A stretch of 6,718 nt of DNA from Candidatus Zhuqueibacterota bacterium (lineage in GTDB: Bacteria > Zhuqueibacterota > Zhuqueibacteria > Oceanimicrobiales > Oceanimicrobiaceae). A model generated the notes under the pieces. That model made no database searches. It saw only the letters and a list, made by a program, of their open reading frames with translations, and was not told the origin of the DNA. The stretch spans positions 1 to 6,718 of the forward strand of contig JAABYK010000230.1 of NCBI GenBank assembly GCA_011775825.1. The letters are read 5' to 3'. Made by a program: the position numbers and the translations under genes. This document shows, one piece after another, positions 1 through 6,407 of the stretch (position 1 is the first letter of the stretch; the number at the start of each line of letters is the position of its first letter).

Positions 1-748
1 ACAAATTCCACCAGCCAGTCCTGTCGGAAACAAAATACAGTATGCCGTCAGGTGACCATTCCGGCTGAAAAATGGACTCATCGGTGCCGCCGGCTATTTT
101 CTGCGGCTTTTTCAGAGAGCCATCCAGTTGGATGTGCGCAACCCAAAGCTCTGTGCCGTCCCAGGGCATGTTGGGGTGATTCCAGGTCAGCCACGCCAAT
201 TTTGAGCCATCGGGGCTGACGCGCGGGTTGGAATAAAAATCGTTCCCGGACTCCAAAACATCACCAGCGTGACTTTGATCGAGTTTTATGCCCACGATCG
301 TGTTGATGGCATCTCGTTCGCTTTGGCTGTGGTCTTCGCGGACGCAGATCAGTCGATTGCGTGCTACATCAATGACACCATCCGCGTACCAAAAAGGGCC
401 CTCGGATGTGATGGGCTCCGGGTCAGAATCTGGGGTATGACGATAGATTCTCTGGTCTTCGTAGTTAGAAAAATAAATTTGGGATTCGTGTACCAGGAAT
501 GCGGCACCGCCATATTCATGGACTCGGGTGCGAACATTGAATGGTTGCGGCGTAACATCGATCATGTCGCCTTTTGCGGTGTATTTTACAATCACGTTTC
601 GCCCCGCTTCCTGGGGACGCCGTTCCAGCCAATAAATGTCTTTGCCGTCCAATGCGATTTCTTGCAGCTTGACGGCGCCCGCCACGATCATGTCGGATGT
701 AATTGGAGATTTCCATGAGCCGTATGGAGCTGTCTTTGGAGGAGTCAT
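1..748 (-). CDS. S9 family peptidase (prolyl oligopeptidase/acylaminoacyl peptidase type), N-terminal part
   Basis: Reverse-strand reading gives 249 uninterrupted codons from an ATG at 748-746 to the window edge, so the stop lies outside. The start is supported by a GGAGAG ribosome binding site about 8 bases upstream. The protein opens with TAPYGSWKSPIT (residues 6-17), followed by VRTRVHEYGG (72-81), NPRVSPDGSKLAW (174-186), WNHPNMPWDGTELWV (189-203) and FQPEWSPDGILYFVSD (227-242). These are the conserved beta-propeller blades of bacterial S9 peptidases, which cleave short peptides or acylated N-termini. The family is usually about 640 residues, so the catalytic alpha/beta hydrolase domain with its Ser-Asp-His triad should lie to the left of this window and cannot be checked here. 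No signal peptide is seen, so it is probably cytoplasmic. Family assignment is confident; substrate is unknown. Confidence 0.92.
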   Translation of the reverse strand, partial: MTPPKTAPYGSWKSPITSDMIVAGAVKLQEIALDGKDIYWLERRPQEAGRNVIVKYTAKGDMIDVTPQPFNVRTRVHEYGGAAFLVHESQIYFSNYEDQRIYRHTPDSDPEPITSEGPFWYADGVIDVARNRLICVREDHSQSERDAINTIVGIKLDQSHAGDVLESGNDFYSNPRVSPDGSKLAWLTWNHPNMPWDGTELWVAHIQLDGSLKKPQKIAGGTDESIFQPEWSPDGILYFVSDRTGWWNL

Positions 749-1040
749 GCCGGTCTCTCCGAATTTTTTTGAAATATTGTTGTACAAAAATCGAACAAAT
801 GAGAAGTGGGGGTTGAGTGCTTAAATGATGTTGTTGAAATACGTGCGAGAATAATTTTAGTCAGAAATATACCACAACTTGGAGACTTTATCAAGGCATT
901 TCAAGGCTCAGTGGTTAATTCGAAAACTATGGGAATCTTTGTACGAGCGGTTTTTGTTAACATACTTGAAGGTGAGTGAGTGATTGTATGAATTAGTCGA
1001 GAAAAATCCAAATTGTAAAAACACAGTTGAGGTGGCAACC
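749..1040. other. Divergent intergenic region between S9 peptidase and exported protein
   Basis: This 292-base AT-rich stretch separates two genes pointing away from each other and should hold both promoters. I could not pick a convincing -35/-10 pair for either direction. A TTGAAG/TATGAA pair at 966-992 has only 15 bases between its elements. A 57-codon open frame from a GTG at 806 to the TGA at 977-979 exists but has no good ribosome binding site and no recognisable motif. Confidence 0.4.
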
Positions 1041-1598
1041 ATGCGCAGGCACACATCGTTTGTTCTTGTTTTAACCTTTTTGGTGAGTTTCTTTTCTTTG
1101 CTGAATGGGCAAATCCCTGAACGTGAACGAGATCCCATTAGCCTAAGAGAGATCGTTGAATTGACACATGCAGGCGTCGAAGATGACGTCATCATCAGTC
1201 AAATACAAGCCACTGGCGCTTATTTTGAACTTAGCTCAGACGACATCCTCTTTTTGAAGGATATGGGTGTGAAAGACAAAGTCATCAAGGCCATGATTGA
1301 TACAGCGCAGGAGCGCTCTGAGCGTCGCCAAATCCGTGTTTACCGGGCAAGACAACATCGAACTCGGTACTACACCCGTGATTACCATCATCGTCCTTCC
1401 TATTACCATCGGCCTTACCATGGCTTCAGATTCGGATTCGGCATAGGATTCGGACATGGTCACCACCGGATCCATGGCACCCATGGTCATCATAGCCGCC
1501 CCCATTTTTCAGGCCGTTCTCATTCTTTTCATCGTTCCGGAGGACACCGTTCCGGCATTCGCAGTTTTAGTCGACGGTCCTTTCGTCGAAGTCGATAA
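1041..1598 (+). CDS. Exported protein with duplicated helical motif and His/Arg-rich tail
   Basis: The ATG at 1041 is preferred over an upstream ATG at 984 because GAGGTGG lies about 8 bases before it and because the protein then begins with a classic signal peptide (basic MRRH, then hydrophobic residues 7-22, then NG). The mature part has two copies of a motif of the form I-x2-L-x3-G-V-x-D-x-V-I-x3-I (about 39-56 and 69-86), predicted helical and separated by ATGAYFELSSDD. Similar helical pairs occur in small exported proteins of many environmental bacteria, with no known activity. From about residue 95 the chain becomes low-complexity: Arg/Tyr-rich, then an aromatic-glycine stretch FGFGIGFG (131-138), then His-rich with HGHH and HGHHS, ending in Ser/Arg repeats. 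The tail could bind metal ions or polyanions; this is inference. It lies 65 bases before the oxidoreductase gene, so the two may be co-transcribed. 185 residues. Confidence 0.8.
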   Translation: MRRHTSFVLVLTFLVSFFSLLNGQIPERERDPISLREIVELTHAGVEDDVIISQIQATGAYFELSSDDILFLKDMGVKDKVIKAMIDTAQERSERRQIRVYRARQHRTRYYTRDYHHRPSYYHRPYHGFRFGFGIGFGHGHHRIHGTHGHHSRPHFSGRSHSFHRSGGHRSGIRSFSRRSFRRSR

Positions 1599-1663
1599 TT
1601 TCCGGTTGATCCTTTGCTGGTTTTTCGGTATTTTTCAGATGGTCCTAATAAACCGGAGTGACT

Positions 1664-3673
1664 ATGCAAAACAAAGACCTGCCTTCCGCCTGCCCCATGG
1701 ATTGTCCGGATACGTGTAGCCTGGACGTTGAGGTCTCGGACAATCGAATCACTCGCATTGGTTCTTCAGATCGAAATCCCAACACGCAGGGATTTATCTG
1801 CACCAAGGTTGCGCGCTTTGCAGAACGCGTTTACTCGAAAGAGCGTTTGCTCTATCCAATGAAACGAACAGGGGAGAAGGGCAGTGGCAAATTCACCAAG
1901 ATAAGCTGGCAGGAAGCCTTGGAGATCGTATGCGACAAATTTAGACAAATAAAAGAAAGATGGGGCGGTGAGGCGATTTTGCCTTATTCGTATGGTGGGT
2001 CAAACGGAATGTTGGGACAGGACACCAGCGACCGGGCGTTTTTTGCCAAGCTCGGTGCGTCGAGGTTAGCCCGCACCGTGTGTGCGGCTCCCACGGGCGA
2101 GGCAGCCCTGGGAATGTATGGCAAAATGCCGGGCACAGCATTCGAAGATTACGTGCATGCGCGTTTTATCTTAATCTGGGGAGCCAATCCGAAAGTCTCG
2201 AACATTCATTTGGTCCCGTACCTGAAGCAAGCCAAAGCCAAAGGCGCCAAAATTGCGGTCGTCGATCCGCGACTTAATTTCTCCAGGAATGAAATCGATT
2301 TGCACCTGCCTGTGTATCCTGGCACCGATTTAGTCGTCGCACTGGCCATGATTAATTGGTGGCATGAACACAATTTGCTCAATTGGGATTTCATCGACGA
2401 ATTTGCCAAGGGATCAGAACTCCTTTTGGAAAAGGCAAAGGCCTATCCTCTGGAGAGAGCTGCGAAAATAGCTCGGCTGGAACCGGATGCTATCAAGAAA
2501 CTTGCTGAGATGTACGCTTTGCACGACCCCGGGCTTCTGCGAATTGGCTGGGGGCCGGAACGAAACCGCAACGGGGGACAAGCCATCGCTGCGATCTTGG
2601 CCATGCCCGCAGTGCTGGGAAAATTTGGCTTACGCGGTTCCGGCTATACACTCAGCAACAGCAGCGCTTACAAGGTCGATTCTCGAGCACTCGCAGACGT
2701 TCCTTCGTGGAATACGCGGGTCATCAACATGAATCGATTGGGCAGGACTCTGCTTGAAGAAGATGATCCTCCGGTCAAGGGTCTGTTCGTTTATAACTGC
2801 AATCCCGTGGCGACGGTGCCCAACCAAAACGCGATTGTTCAAGGGTTGCGACAGGACGAACTGTTTACCGTTGTGTTTGAGCAGGTGATGACCGACACGG
2901 CAAAGTTTGCCGACATTCTGCTTCCCGCAGTCACCTTTCTGGAGCAGAAGGAAATCAAGAAGGGCTACGGTTCCTACGCCTTGCACTATCTCGATCCGGT
3001 CATTGAGCCTATGGGGGAGGCCAAACCGAACGAAGAAGTTTTTGCGCTATTGGGCAAAACCATGGGATGGTCCGATTCCGCGTTTATGGAGGATACCGAC
3101 GACTATTTACAGCGAGCAGCTAATTCCGTACATGGTTTGAGGAAACCCGTTGACCTCGACACACTAAAGAAAGAAAAAATCGCGTTTTTCGACTTTCCCG
3201 GCACGGCCCCCGTTCAGTTCAAGACCGTCTTTCCCTGGACGCCGGATGGGAAAATCAACCTGGCTTCATCGGTGTTGGGGCAGCATCCGTACGAGTATCT
3301 GGACGATGATCAAGCCCGTCATCCATTAGCCTTGATTTCACCAGCCACGGATAAGATGATCAGCAGCACGATGGGGGAGTTCAATTTTCCGGAACTTTAT
3401 CTCGTGATTCACTCGAAAGATGCGGAGCCACGCGACCTTCGAAAAGGCGATGTGGCTCGCGTATTCAATGACCTGGGGGAGGTGCATGCGAAGGTTCGGA
3501 TAAGCGACAAAGTGCGTCCCGGCGTGATCGTGATGCCAAAAGGCGCCTGGCGCAGGTCGTCCCTCAATGGTTCCACGACTACCGCCCTGGTTCCGGACAG
3601 CATCAGTGCAGTGGGTGGGGGAGCGTGTTTCAATGATGTTCGGGTTGAGGTCGAGCGAGTTTCCCCAGAATAA
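1664..3673 (+). CDS. Molybdopterin oxidoreductase (DMSO reductase superfamily), 4Fe-4S and bis-MGD catalytic subunit
   Basis: I chose the ATG at 1664 (669 residues) over the in-frame GTG at 1658 because GGAG at 1655-1658 sits 5 bases before the ATG and overlaps the GTG. The N-terminus carries the Fe-S motif C10-x3-C14-x3-C18-x27-C46, followed by K48 and the conserved stretch ERVYSKERLLYPMKR. The molybdenum-ligand position is Cys140 in RTVCAAPTG. Further cofactor-binding landmarks are IWGANPK (171-177), VDPR (200-203), YPGTD (218-222), GWGPERNRNGG (295-305), YNCNP (377-381) and TDTAKFADILLPA (410-422). The last about 120 residues, with ATDKMISSTMGEFNF and MPKGAWRR, form the C-terminal molybdopterin dinucleotide-binding domain. 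No twin-arginine signal is present, so it should be cytoplasmic. No electron-transfer or membrane-anchor subunit gene lies next to it. The usual His after the Mo ligand in formate dehydrogenases is Ala here, so formate is unlikely; the real substrate cannot be named. Confidence 0.93.
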   Translation: MQNKDLPSACPMDCPDTCSLDVEVSDNRITRIGSSDRNPNTQGFICTKVARFAERVYSKERLLYPMKRTGEKGSGKFTKISWQEALEIVCDKFRQIKERWGGEAILPYSYGGSNGMLGQDTSDRAFFAKLGASRLARTVCAAPTGEAALGMYGKMPGTAFEDYVHARFILIWGANPKVSNIHLVPYLKQAKAKGAKIAVVDPRLNFSRNEIDLHLPVYPGTDLVVALAMINWWHEHNLLNWDFIDEFAKGSELLLEKAKAYPLERAAKIARLEPDAIKKLAEMYALHDPGLLRIGWGPERNRNGGQAIAAILAMPAVLGKFGLRGSGYTLSNSSAYKVDSRALADVPSWNTRVINMNRLGRTLLEEDDPPVKGLFVYNCNPVATVPNQNAIVQGLRQDELFTVVFEQVMTDTAKFADILLPAVTFLEQKEIKKGYGSYALHYLDPVIEPMGEAKPNEEVFALLGKTMGWSDSAFMEDTDDYLQRAANSVHGLRKPVDLDTLKKEKIAFFDFPGTAPVQFKTVFPWTPDGKINLASSVLGQHPYEYLDDDQARHPLALISPATDKMISSTMGEFNFPELYLVIHSKDAEPRDLRKGDVARVFNDLGEVHAKVRISDKVRPGVIVMPKGAWRRSSLNGSTTTALVPDSISAVGGGACFNDVRVEVERVSPE

Positions 3674-3742
3674 CAATCCCTTCAAAGTCTCCACCAAACA
3701 TTTCGTCATTTCTGTCGCAATCGTTACATAAATTGTGATGGC

Positions 3743-3771
3743 TTGAGTATTTGCGCCTCCGTGACGATAAT
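3743..3771 (+). promoter_or_regulatory. Candidate sigma-70-like promoter
   Basis: TTGAGT at 3743-3748 and GATAAT at 3766-3771 are separated by exactly 17 bases, close to the TTGACA/TATAAT consensus. Transcription would begin near 3778 and reach the ribosome binding site AAGGA at 3813-3817 before the barrel relic at 3827. The call rests on pattern and position only. Confidence 0.4.
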
Positions 3772-3826
3772 TTTAAAATCAGGGGACTCCTGTTCTTAAG
3801 TCGCTAATTTACAAGGATGCGCTAAG

Positions 3827-4190
3827 ATGAGAAGGGCAAGCCTGCTTTCTCTGTTGCTCTCTATGATGCTCGTATTTTCCGGCGATGACTTCTTGTCAAG
3901 TGGTTTCAAAGACAAACTTGGCATCGGATTCAGTGTGAATGCACAAAAGCTTTACTGAGATACACGGAGTGGCGATTTTGTTTACGGGGGCAATCCGATC
4001 CTCATTCGTTATAATTTTAAGCCGAGCCTTTATCTCGAATCCAACATTGGGTTTTCTCAACTCTCCACGCAAGCCGGGCCAACAGTGCTTGACACGGATA
4101 TGTTTCATTTAGGAATGAAATTGGGCTATCTCAAATCCCAACGTCTCGGATTTAAACTTGGCACGATGATGCGTTTGTTATACGCTTCTT
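3827..4190 (+). pseudogene. Broken outer-membrane beta-barrel protein gene
   Basis: The ATG at 3827 has AAGGA 9 bases upstream and encodes a basic-hydrophobic signal peptide (MRRASLLSLLLSMMLVFSG). The frame runs 43 codons to an in-frame TGA at 3956-3958, then continues without interruption in the same frame to 4237. Text on both sides of the stop reads as one beta-barrel: LGIGFSVNAQKLY before it, then DTRSGDFVYGGNP, ILIRYNFKPSLYLESNIGF and MFHLGMKLGYL after it, with alternating polar and hydrophobic residues typical of small porin-like barrels of the FCB group. The stop could be a mutated glycine codon (GGA to TGA). The barrel then ends early: beyond about 4170-4185 the frame becomes unconvincing and overlaps the end of the opposite-strand hydrolase gene. 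A normal barrel of this kind would have several more strands. Both the nonsense codon and the truncation argue for a pseudogene; stop-codon readthrough is a less likely alternative. Confidence 0.72.
4171..4185. other. Small inverted repeat at the composition junction
   Basis: GCGT at 4171-4174 and ACGC at 4182-4185 flank TTGTTAT. The site lies where the barrel relic loses coherence and just outside the stop of the leftward hydrolase gene (4191-4193). It contains GTTATAC at 4177-4183, which partly resembles the GTTRRRY core of integron cassette sites (the fifth base differs). It could mark the join between old and acquired DNA. The stem is only 4 pairs, so chance is possible. Confidence 0.3.
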
Positions 4191-5279
4191 TTATTCCCTA
4201 TATAAGTATTTCGCTGCTGCCTCGCTCATTCTCTTAAAATTGTGCCCGACATCTGGAACAATTCGAAGTTTCCAATTGAACCCGGCTTCTAACTCTTTGG
4301 CTGTTTCTTTTGCTTTCTTGTAAAAATATTGGCTGCGTTCTAATCTGTGAGTCCCTTGCTCGTCTACAGTAGGAGACCGCAACATAATTCCCCCCGTTTC
4401 ATGCTCATTATCCATTTCACCAATAAAAAGAACTAAATGCTTCTTAAAAGAGGTCCTCAAGCTCCTCTTATCTACCGGTGTATTTTTTAAGCCAAACGGT
4501 AGTTCGGTATTAAAATCCGGCAAGGTATAGAAACCGGAATTTGAGGCTAAGATTCTATTTGCTTTTGTATCAGGATGAAATAAGACCAGCCGATGAAGGA
4601 TTTGTCCACCGGCAGAATGCCCGAACATATCATAACTTTCTTGTGAAGAGCCGACCGCTATGGCTACGCTTTCAAACATTCGATCAAAGTCGTTAAAAAT
4701 CCACTTCCTTTCGGTTGAATTGATTTGGAAAGTCAGGCCTTCCTCATCCAGTTCAACGATGTTCGAATTTTCCATAAACGTAACCTGATTTAACATGTTT
4801 GATTGTTCAATTACCGCACCCATGTGATAATCCTCAAAACCATAGTCATGCTCCTTGTAGGCCGGAGAAAGAATTAAAACACTGTACTTTTCAGAGGCCT
4901 CCACCCATGCATCCCGGTATTTCCCTCCGTCTCTTCCGGATCCGGGAACTATTATCAGTATGCGTGATTGACTGGTGAAGTTCTCTGGTTTGTGATAAAA
5001 TACAGTGATCAATTTTTCTTTATGTCCATGTCCCCCTTCGATGAGGAAATTTCCCGAGCCGGTATGAATATCTACGTGATTGATATCAGAGGAATCCGTT
5101 GTTTCGCTCAGATTCATCCCACAATGGGGACAACTCCCATCGTGTTCAAAAGTCTGGTTGTTTTCGTGAGCTGCACATCCACACGGTGGACAGACATAGG
5201 TTCTTCCATCTGTTGGATAGGAAACAAATAATAATCCAAAAAAAAGATAGACTATAGAGTCTAATATTAGTTGTATCAT
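4191..5279 (-). CDS. Exported alpha/beta hydrolase with N-terminal Cys-rich metal-binding-like ribbon
   Basis: The 362-residue product starts with a hydrophobic segment (residues 2-20) acting as signal peptide or anchor. A short Cys module follows: C30-x2-C33-x-C35 and C50-x2-C53 in YVCPPCGC and CPHCGMNL. It resembles the heavy-metal-binding ribbons found at the front of many exported Bacteroidota enzymes. From about residue 105 it is an alpha/beta hydrolase: IIVPGSGRDGG (109-119) and YRDAW (121-125) near the oxyanion region, the nucleophile elbow G220-H-S222-A-G224 followed by GQILHR, then SNSGFYTLPD and PFGLKNTP, an acidic site around IGEMD (286-290), and the catalytic His346 in VPDVGH. This pattern matches the polyhydroxybutyrate-depolymerase-like esterase group. 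Ser222 and His346 are confident; the acid is probably Asp290. Substrate is unknown and probably extracytoplasmic. No good ribosome binding site is seen before the ATG at 5279, as is common in Bacteroidota. The gene is AT-richer than the oxidoreductase gene. Confidence 0.85.
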   Translation of the reverse strand: MIQLILDSIVYLFFGLLFVSYPTDGRTYVCPPCGCAAHENNQTFEHDGSCPHCGMNLSETTDSSDINHVDIHTGSGNFLIEGGHGHKEKLITVFYHKPENFTSQSRILIIVPGSGRDGGKYRDAWVEASEKYSVLILSPAYKEHDYGFEDYHMGAVIEQSNMLNQVTFMENSNIVELDEEGLTFQINSTERKWIFNDFDRMFESVAIAVGSSQESYDMFGHSAGGQILHRLVLFHPDTKANRILASNSGFYTLPDFNTELPFGLKNTPVDKRSLRTSFKKHLVLFIGEMDNEHETGGIMLRSPTVDEQGTHRLERSQYFYKKAKETAKELEAGFNWKLRIVPDVGHNFKRMSEAAAKYLYRE

Positions 5280-5469
5280 AGGTTAAATATTCTAACTAAA
5301 GATTTAATTTACATGATTGGACACACTTGTTCTTTGTACAATTGCTGCGAGATGAATTATCTGAGGTTATACCCATTTACACACGTTCAATTGAAACCAG
5401 GCAGCGAGGATTTTTTAAGATGAATGATAGGGCCCGGGCTGGCGGCTAACCTTTACCCGTGTTGGACTT

Positions 5470-5486
5470 TCCAATAACTTATTGGA
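5470..5486. repeat. Perfect 8+1+8 palindrome
   Basis: TCCAATAA, a single C, then TTATTGGA form an exact inverted repeat. A partial copy of one arm (TTGGA, 5462-5466) lies just upstream. With a one-base centre it suits a dimeric DNA-binding protein better than an RNA hairpin. It lies about 190 bases before the start of the hydrolase gene. Confidence 0.6.
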
Positions 5487-5489
5487 GCA

Positions 5490-5553
5490 CCAACGGTCGG
5501 TGCAAACTCAGTAGCGACCGAATGGGAGCTATTGACGTTTTGCACTTTGTTGG
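5490..5553. repeat. Long imperfect hairpin, attC-like architecture
   Basis: Four nested paired blocks are visible. CCAAC (5490-5494) pairs with GTTGG (5549-5553). GTGCAAA (5500-5506) pairs with TTTGCAC (5539-5545). TCAGTAGC (5508-5515) pairs with GCTATTGA (5528-5535) with one G-T pair. A 12-base loop lies at 5516-5527. The outer boxes end in AAC and begin with GTT, and short unpaired spacers (5 and 3 bases) separate outer and inner boxes. This is the layout of integron cassette recombination sites, but the outer boxes do not meet the full RYYYAAC/GTTRRRY consensus and no integrase is in view. Other readings are a transcription terminator without a U-tract, a structured RNA, or a REP-like element. 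Confidence 0.5.
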
Positions 5554-5619
5554 CGATAGTTTTCATTAACACTTGGCATGAGAGTATTGCCATCGCTTAA
5601 TTTTTTTCCCAATTAGGTT

Positions 5620-5988
5620 TTACTCGTCGCCTTGTGGATTTGCAAGTTTTCGCTCATCACGTATCTCACCTATATGGTAGTAGGATATAATCGTTTCAAT
5701 TAAATCATTTTTAACAAAATACCATTCACTCACATCTAATTTAAAATCTCCCTGAATGGCAGTATAGCGAACACAAGCCCTGTCGTTGTCATAAATCTCA
5801 TCGTGTATTTCGAACCGATAACCTAAAAACTTATCTTTGTTTGCTTTAACCAGGCTGATGTACTGGTTTTTTCCTTTAATTGTCCCAAAGGGACTGGTAT
5901 GCTTGAAATTCTCAGATATAGGTAAATGAAGAAAATCTCCTTCTTCCCATTTGTCAAACCATTTTTTGACTAATCTTTTCAATTCCAT
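5620..5988 (-). CDS. SnoaL-like / NTF2-like small protein
   Basis: A 122-residue protein with an AAGGA ribosome binding site (6000-5996) 7 bases before the ATG. It has the shape of the NTF2/SnoaL fold: an N-terminal helix (LVKKWFDKWEEGDF), then HTSPFGTIKGKNQYISLV, and paired strands YRFEIHDEIYDNDRACVRYTAI, DVSEWYFVKNDLIETIISYYH. The fold forms a cone-shaped pocket used by isomerases, cyclases and dehydratases, or simply for ligand binding, so the reaction cannot be named. Length is typical for a single-domain member, and no signal peptide is present, so it is cytoplasmic. It starts 4 bases after the stop of the VOC relic upstream, and its ribosome binding site overlaps the relic's last codons, suggesting the two were once a translationally coupled pair. 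Confidence 0.8.
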   Translation of the reverse strand: MELKRLVKKWFDKWEEGDFLHLPISENFKHTSPFGTIKGKNQYISLVKANKDKFLGYRFEIHDEIYDNDRACVRYTAIQGDFKLDVSEWYFVKNDLIETIISYYHIGEIRDERKLANPQGDE

Positions 5989-5992
5989 CTGT

Positions 5993-6252
5993 TTATCCTT
6001 TCGTGTATAAATGACGCATTAAGTTTATGGTTACTCCATTGGGTCATTAACAAAAAACCTTTCAACGCCCCAAGTTTATTTGGTTTTTGGATAAGTTATT
6101 TCATAACCCATTGAGACTGCTTTATTATAGATGAGGTCAAGGTCTGGTACTTCAATGGAGATTGATATACTTGTATTGGAATCTGGTATATTTTCACTTC
6201 TCACAATGATAACTTGTGCCGTTGTATTCGTTTTGGTACATACGTTTGGGCC
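5993..6252 (-). pseudogene. Decayed VOC/glyoxalase-family gene, C-terminal half
   Basis: Reverse-strand reading gives TNTTAQVIIVRSEN, then SISISIEVPDLDLIYNKA and VSMGYEITYPKTK, a TAA stop at 6076-6078, then TWGVERFFVNDP. At about 6037-6040 the frame shifts, and the text resumes as GVTINLMRHLYTKG with a stop at 5993-5995. This is the classic second half of a VOC-family (glyoxalase/bleomycin-resistance) protein, where the normal run is WGVxRFFVxDPxG followed by the last strand. Adding one A at the shift point restores DPNG, so it looks like a one-base deletion. The TAA could be a mutated GAA. The N-terminal half with its metal ligands is not recognisable upstream. Absent from simple open-frame lists because of these lesions. 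The relic is confident; sequencing error at one of the lesions cannot be ruled out. Confidence 0.75.
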
Positions 6253-6281
6253 TTATTTTCTAATGATTGAAGCTCAAACAA

Positions 6282-6407
6282 CTAGTCCGTTTTAGGATCA
6301 AATTTCATAACATCTGATTCAGCCGTAAATTTGGGGTCAATAGAAGTTATCCATCCTCTATTAAAGTGAAATTTTTCTATTTCATTCGAAATGTAAGCGA
6401 ATCCAAT
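6282..6407 (-). other. Open reading-frame fragment, unidentified
   Basis: A 41-codon open stretch in a frame different from the DUF6090 gene, whose 3' end it overlaps, ends at TAG 6282-6284. It includes ISNEIEKFHFNRGWIT, SIDPKFTAESD and MKFDPKTD, and reads more like protein than noise. It has no start codon of its own in a sensible place. It may be the continuation of the DUF6090 gene after a frameshift, or a piece of another lost gene lying before the VOC relic. I do not recognise a family. Confidence 0.3.

Larger units (their letters stand above)
5280..5619. other. 340-base spacer with several inverted repeats, no gene
   Basis: No coding frame of interest was found between the two leftward genes. 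Near 5280-5420 it is AT-rich. At 5431-5447 there is a sudden GC-rich patch containing the palindrome GCCCGGGC (5432-5439). From 5470 to 5553 lie a perfect palindrome and a long imperfect hairpin, listed separately. A further small stem, TGGCA (5574-5578) with TGCCA (5588-5592), sits close to the SnoaL-like gene's stop and could help end its transcript. Confidence 0.6.

Noticed and set aside
269..718. 149-residue + strand open frame
   Set aside because: It lies wholly opposite the S9 peptidase, whose reverse-strand frame shows clear family motifs; this is an antisense shadow.
806..979. 57-codon open frame on the + strand in the divergent gap, GTG start
   Set aside because: Weak start context, no recognisable motif, and it sits where promoters for both flanking genes are expected.
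1456..1719. 87-residue + strand open frame overlapping two genes
   Set aside because: It is an alternate frame of the His/Arg-rich tail and the start of the oxidoreductase, with no ribosome binding site or motif.
2630..2986. 118-residue antisense open frame inside the oxidoreductase
   Set aside because: The + strand frame there is a well-conserved molybdopterin-binding region; the antisense frame has no motif.
3674..3742. Rho-independent terminator after the oxidoreductase
   Set aside because: No stem followed by a run of T was found.
3956..3958. Selenocysteine at the in-frame TGA of the barrel gene
   Set aside because: No hairpin typical of a bacterial SECIS element was seen just downstream, and selenocysteine in a small porin-like barrel has no precedent that I know of.
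4178..5549. Complete integron cassette with the hydrolase gene inside
   Set aside because: The two proposed ends (GTTATAC at 4177 and GTTGGCG at 5549) do not form a matching pair with the CACCAAC box, the gene would be reversed in the cassette, and no integrase is present; kept only as a question under the hairpin and junction findings.
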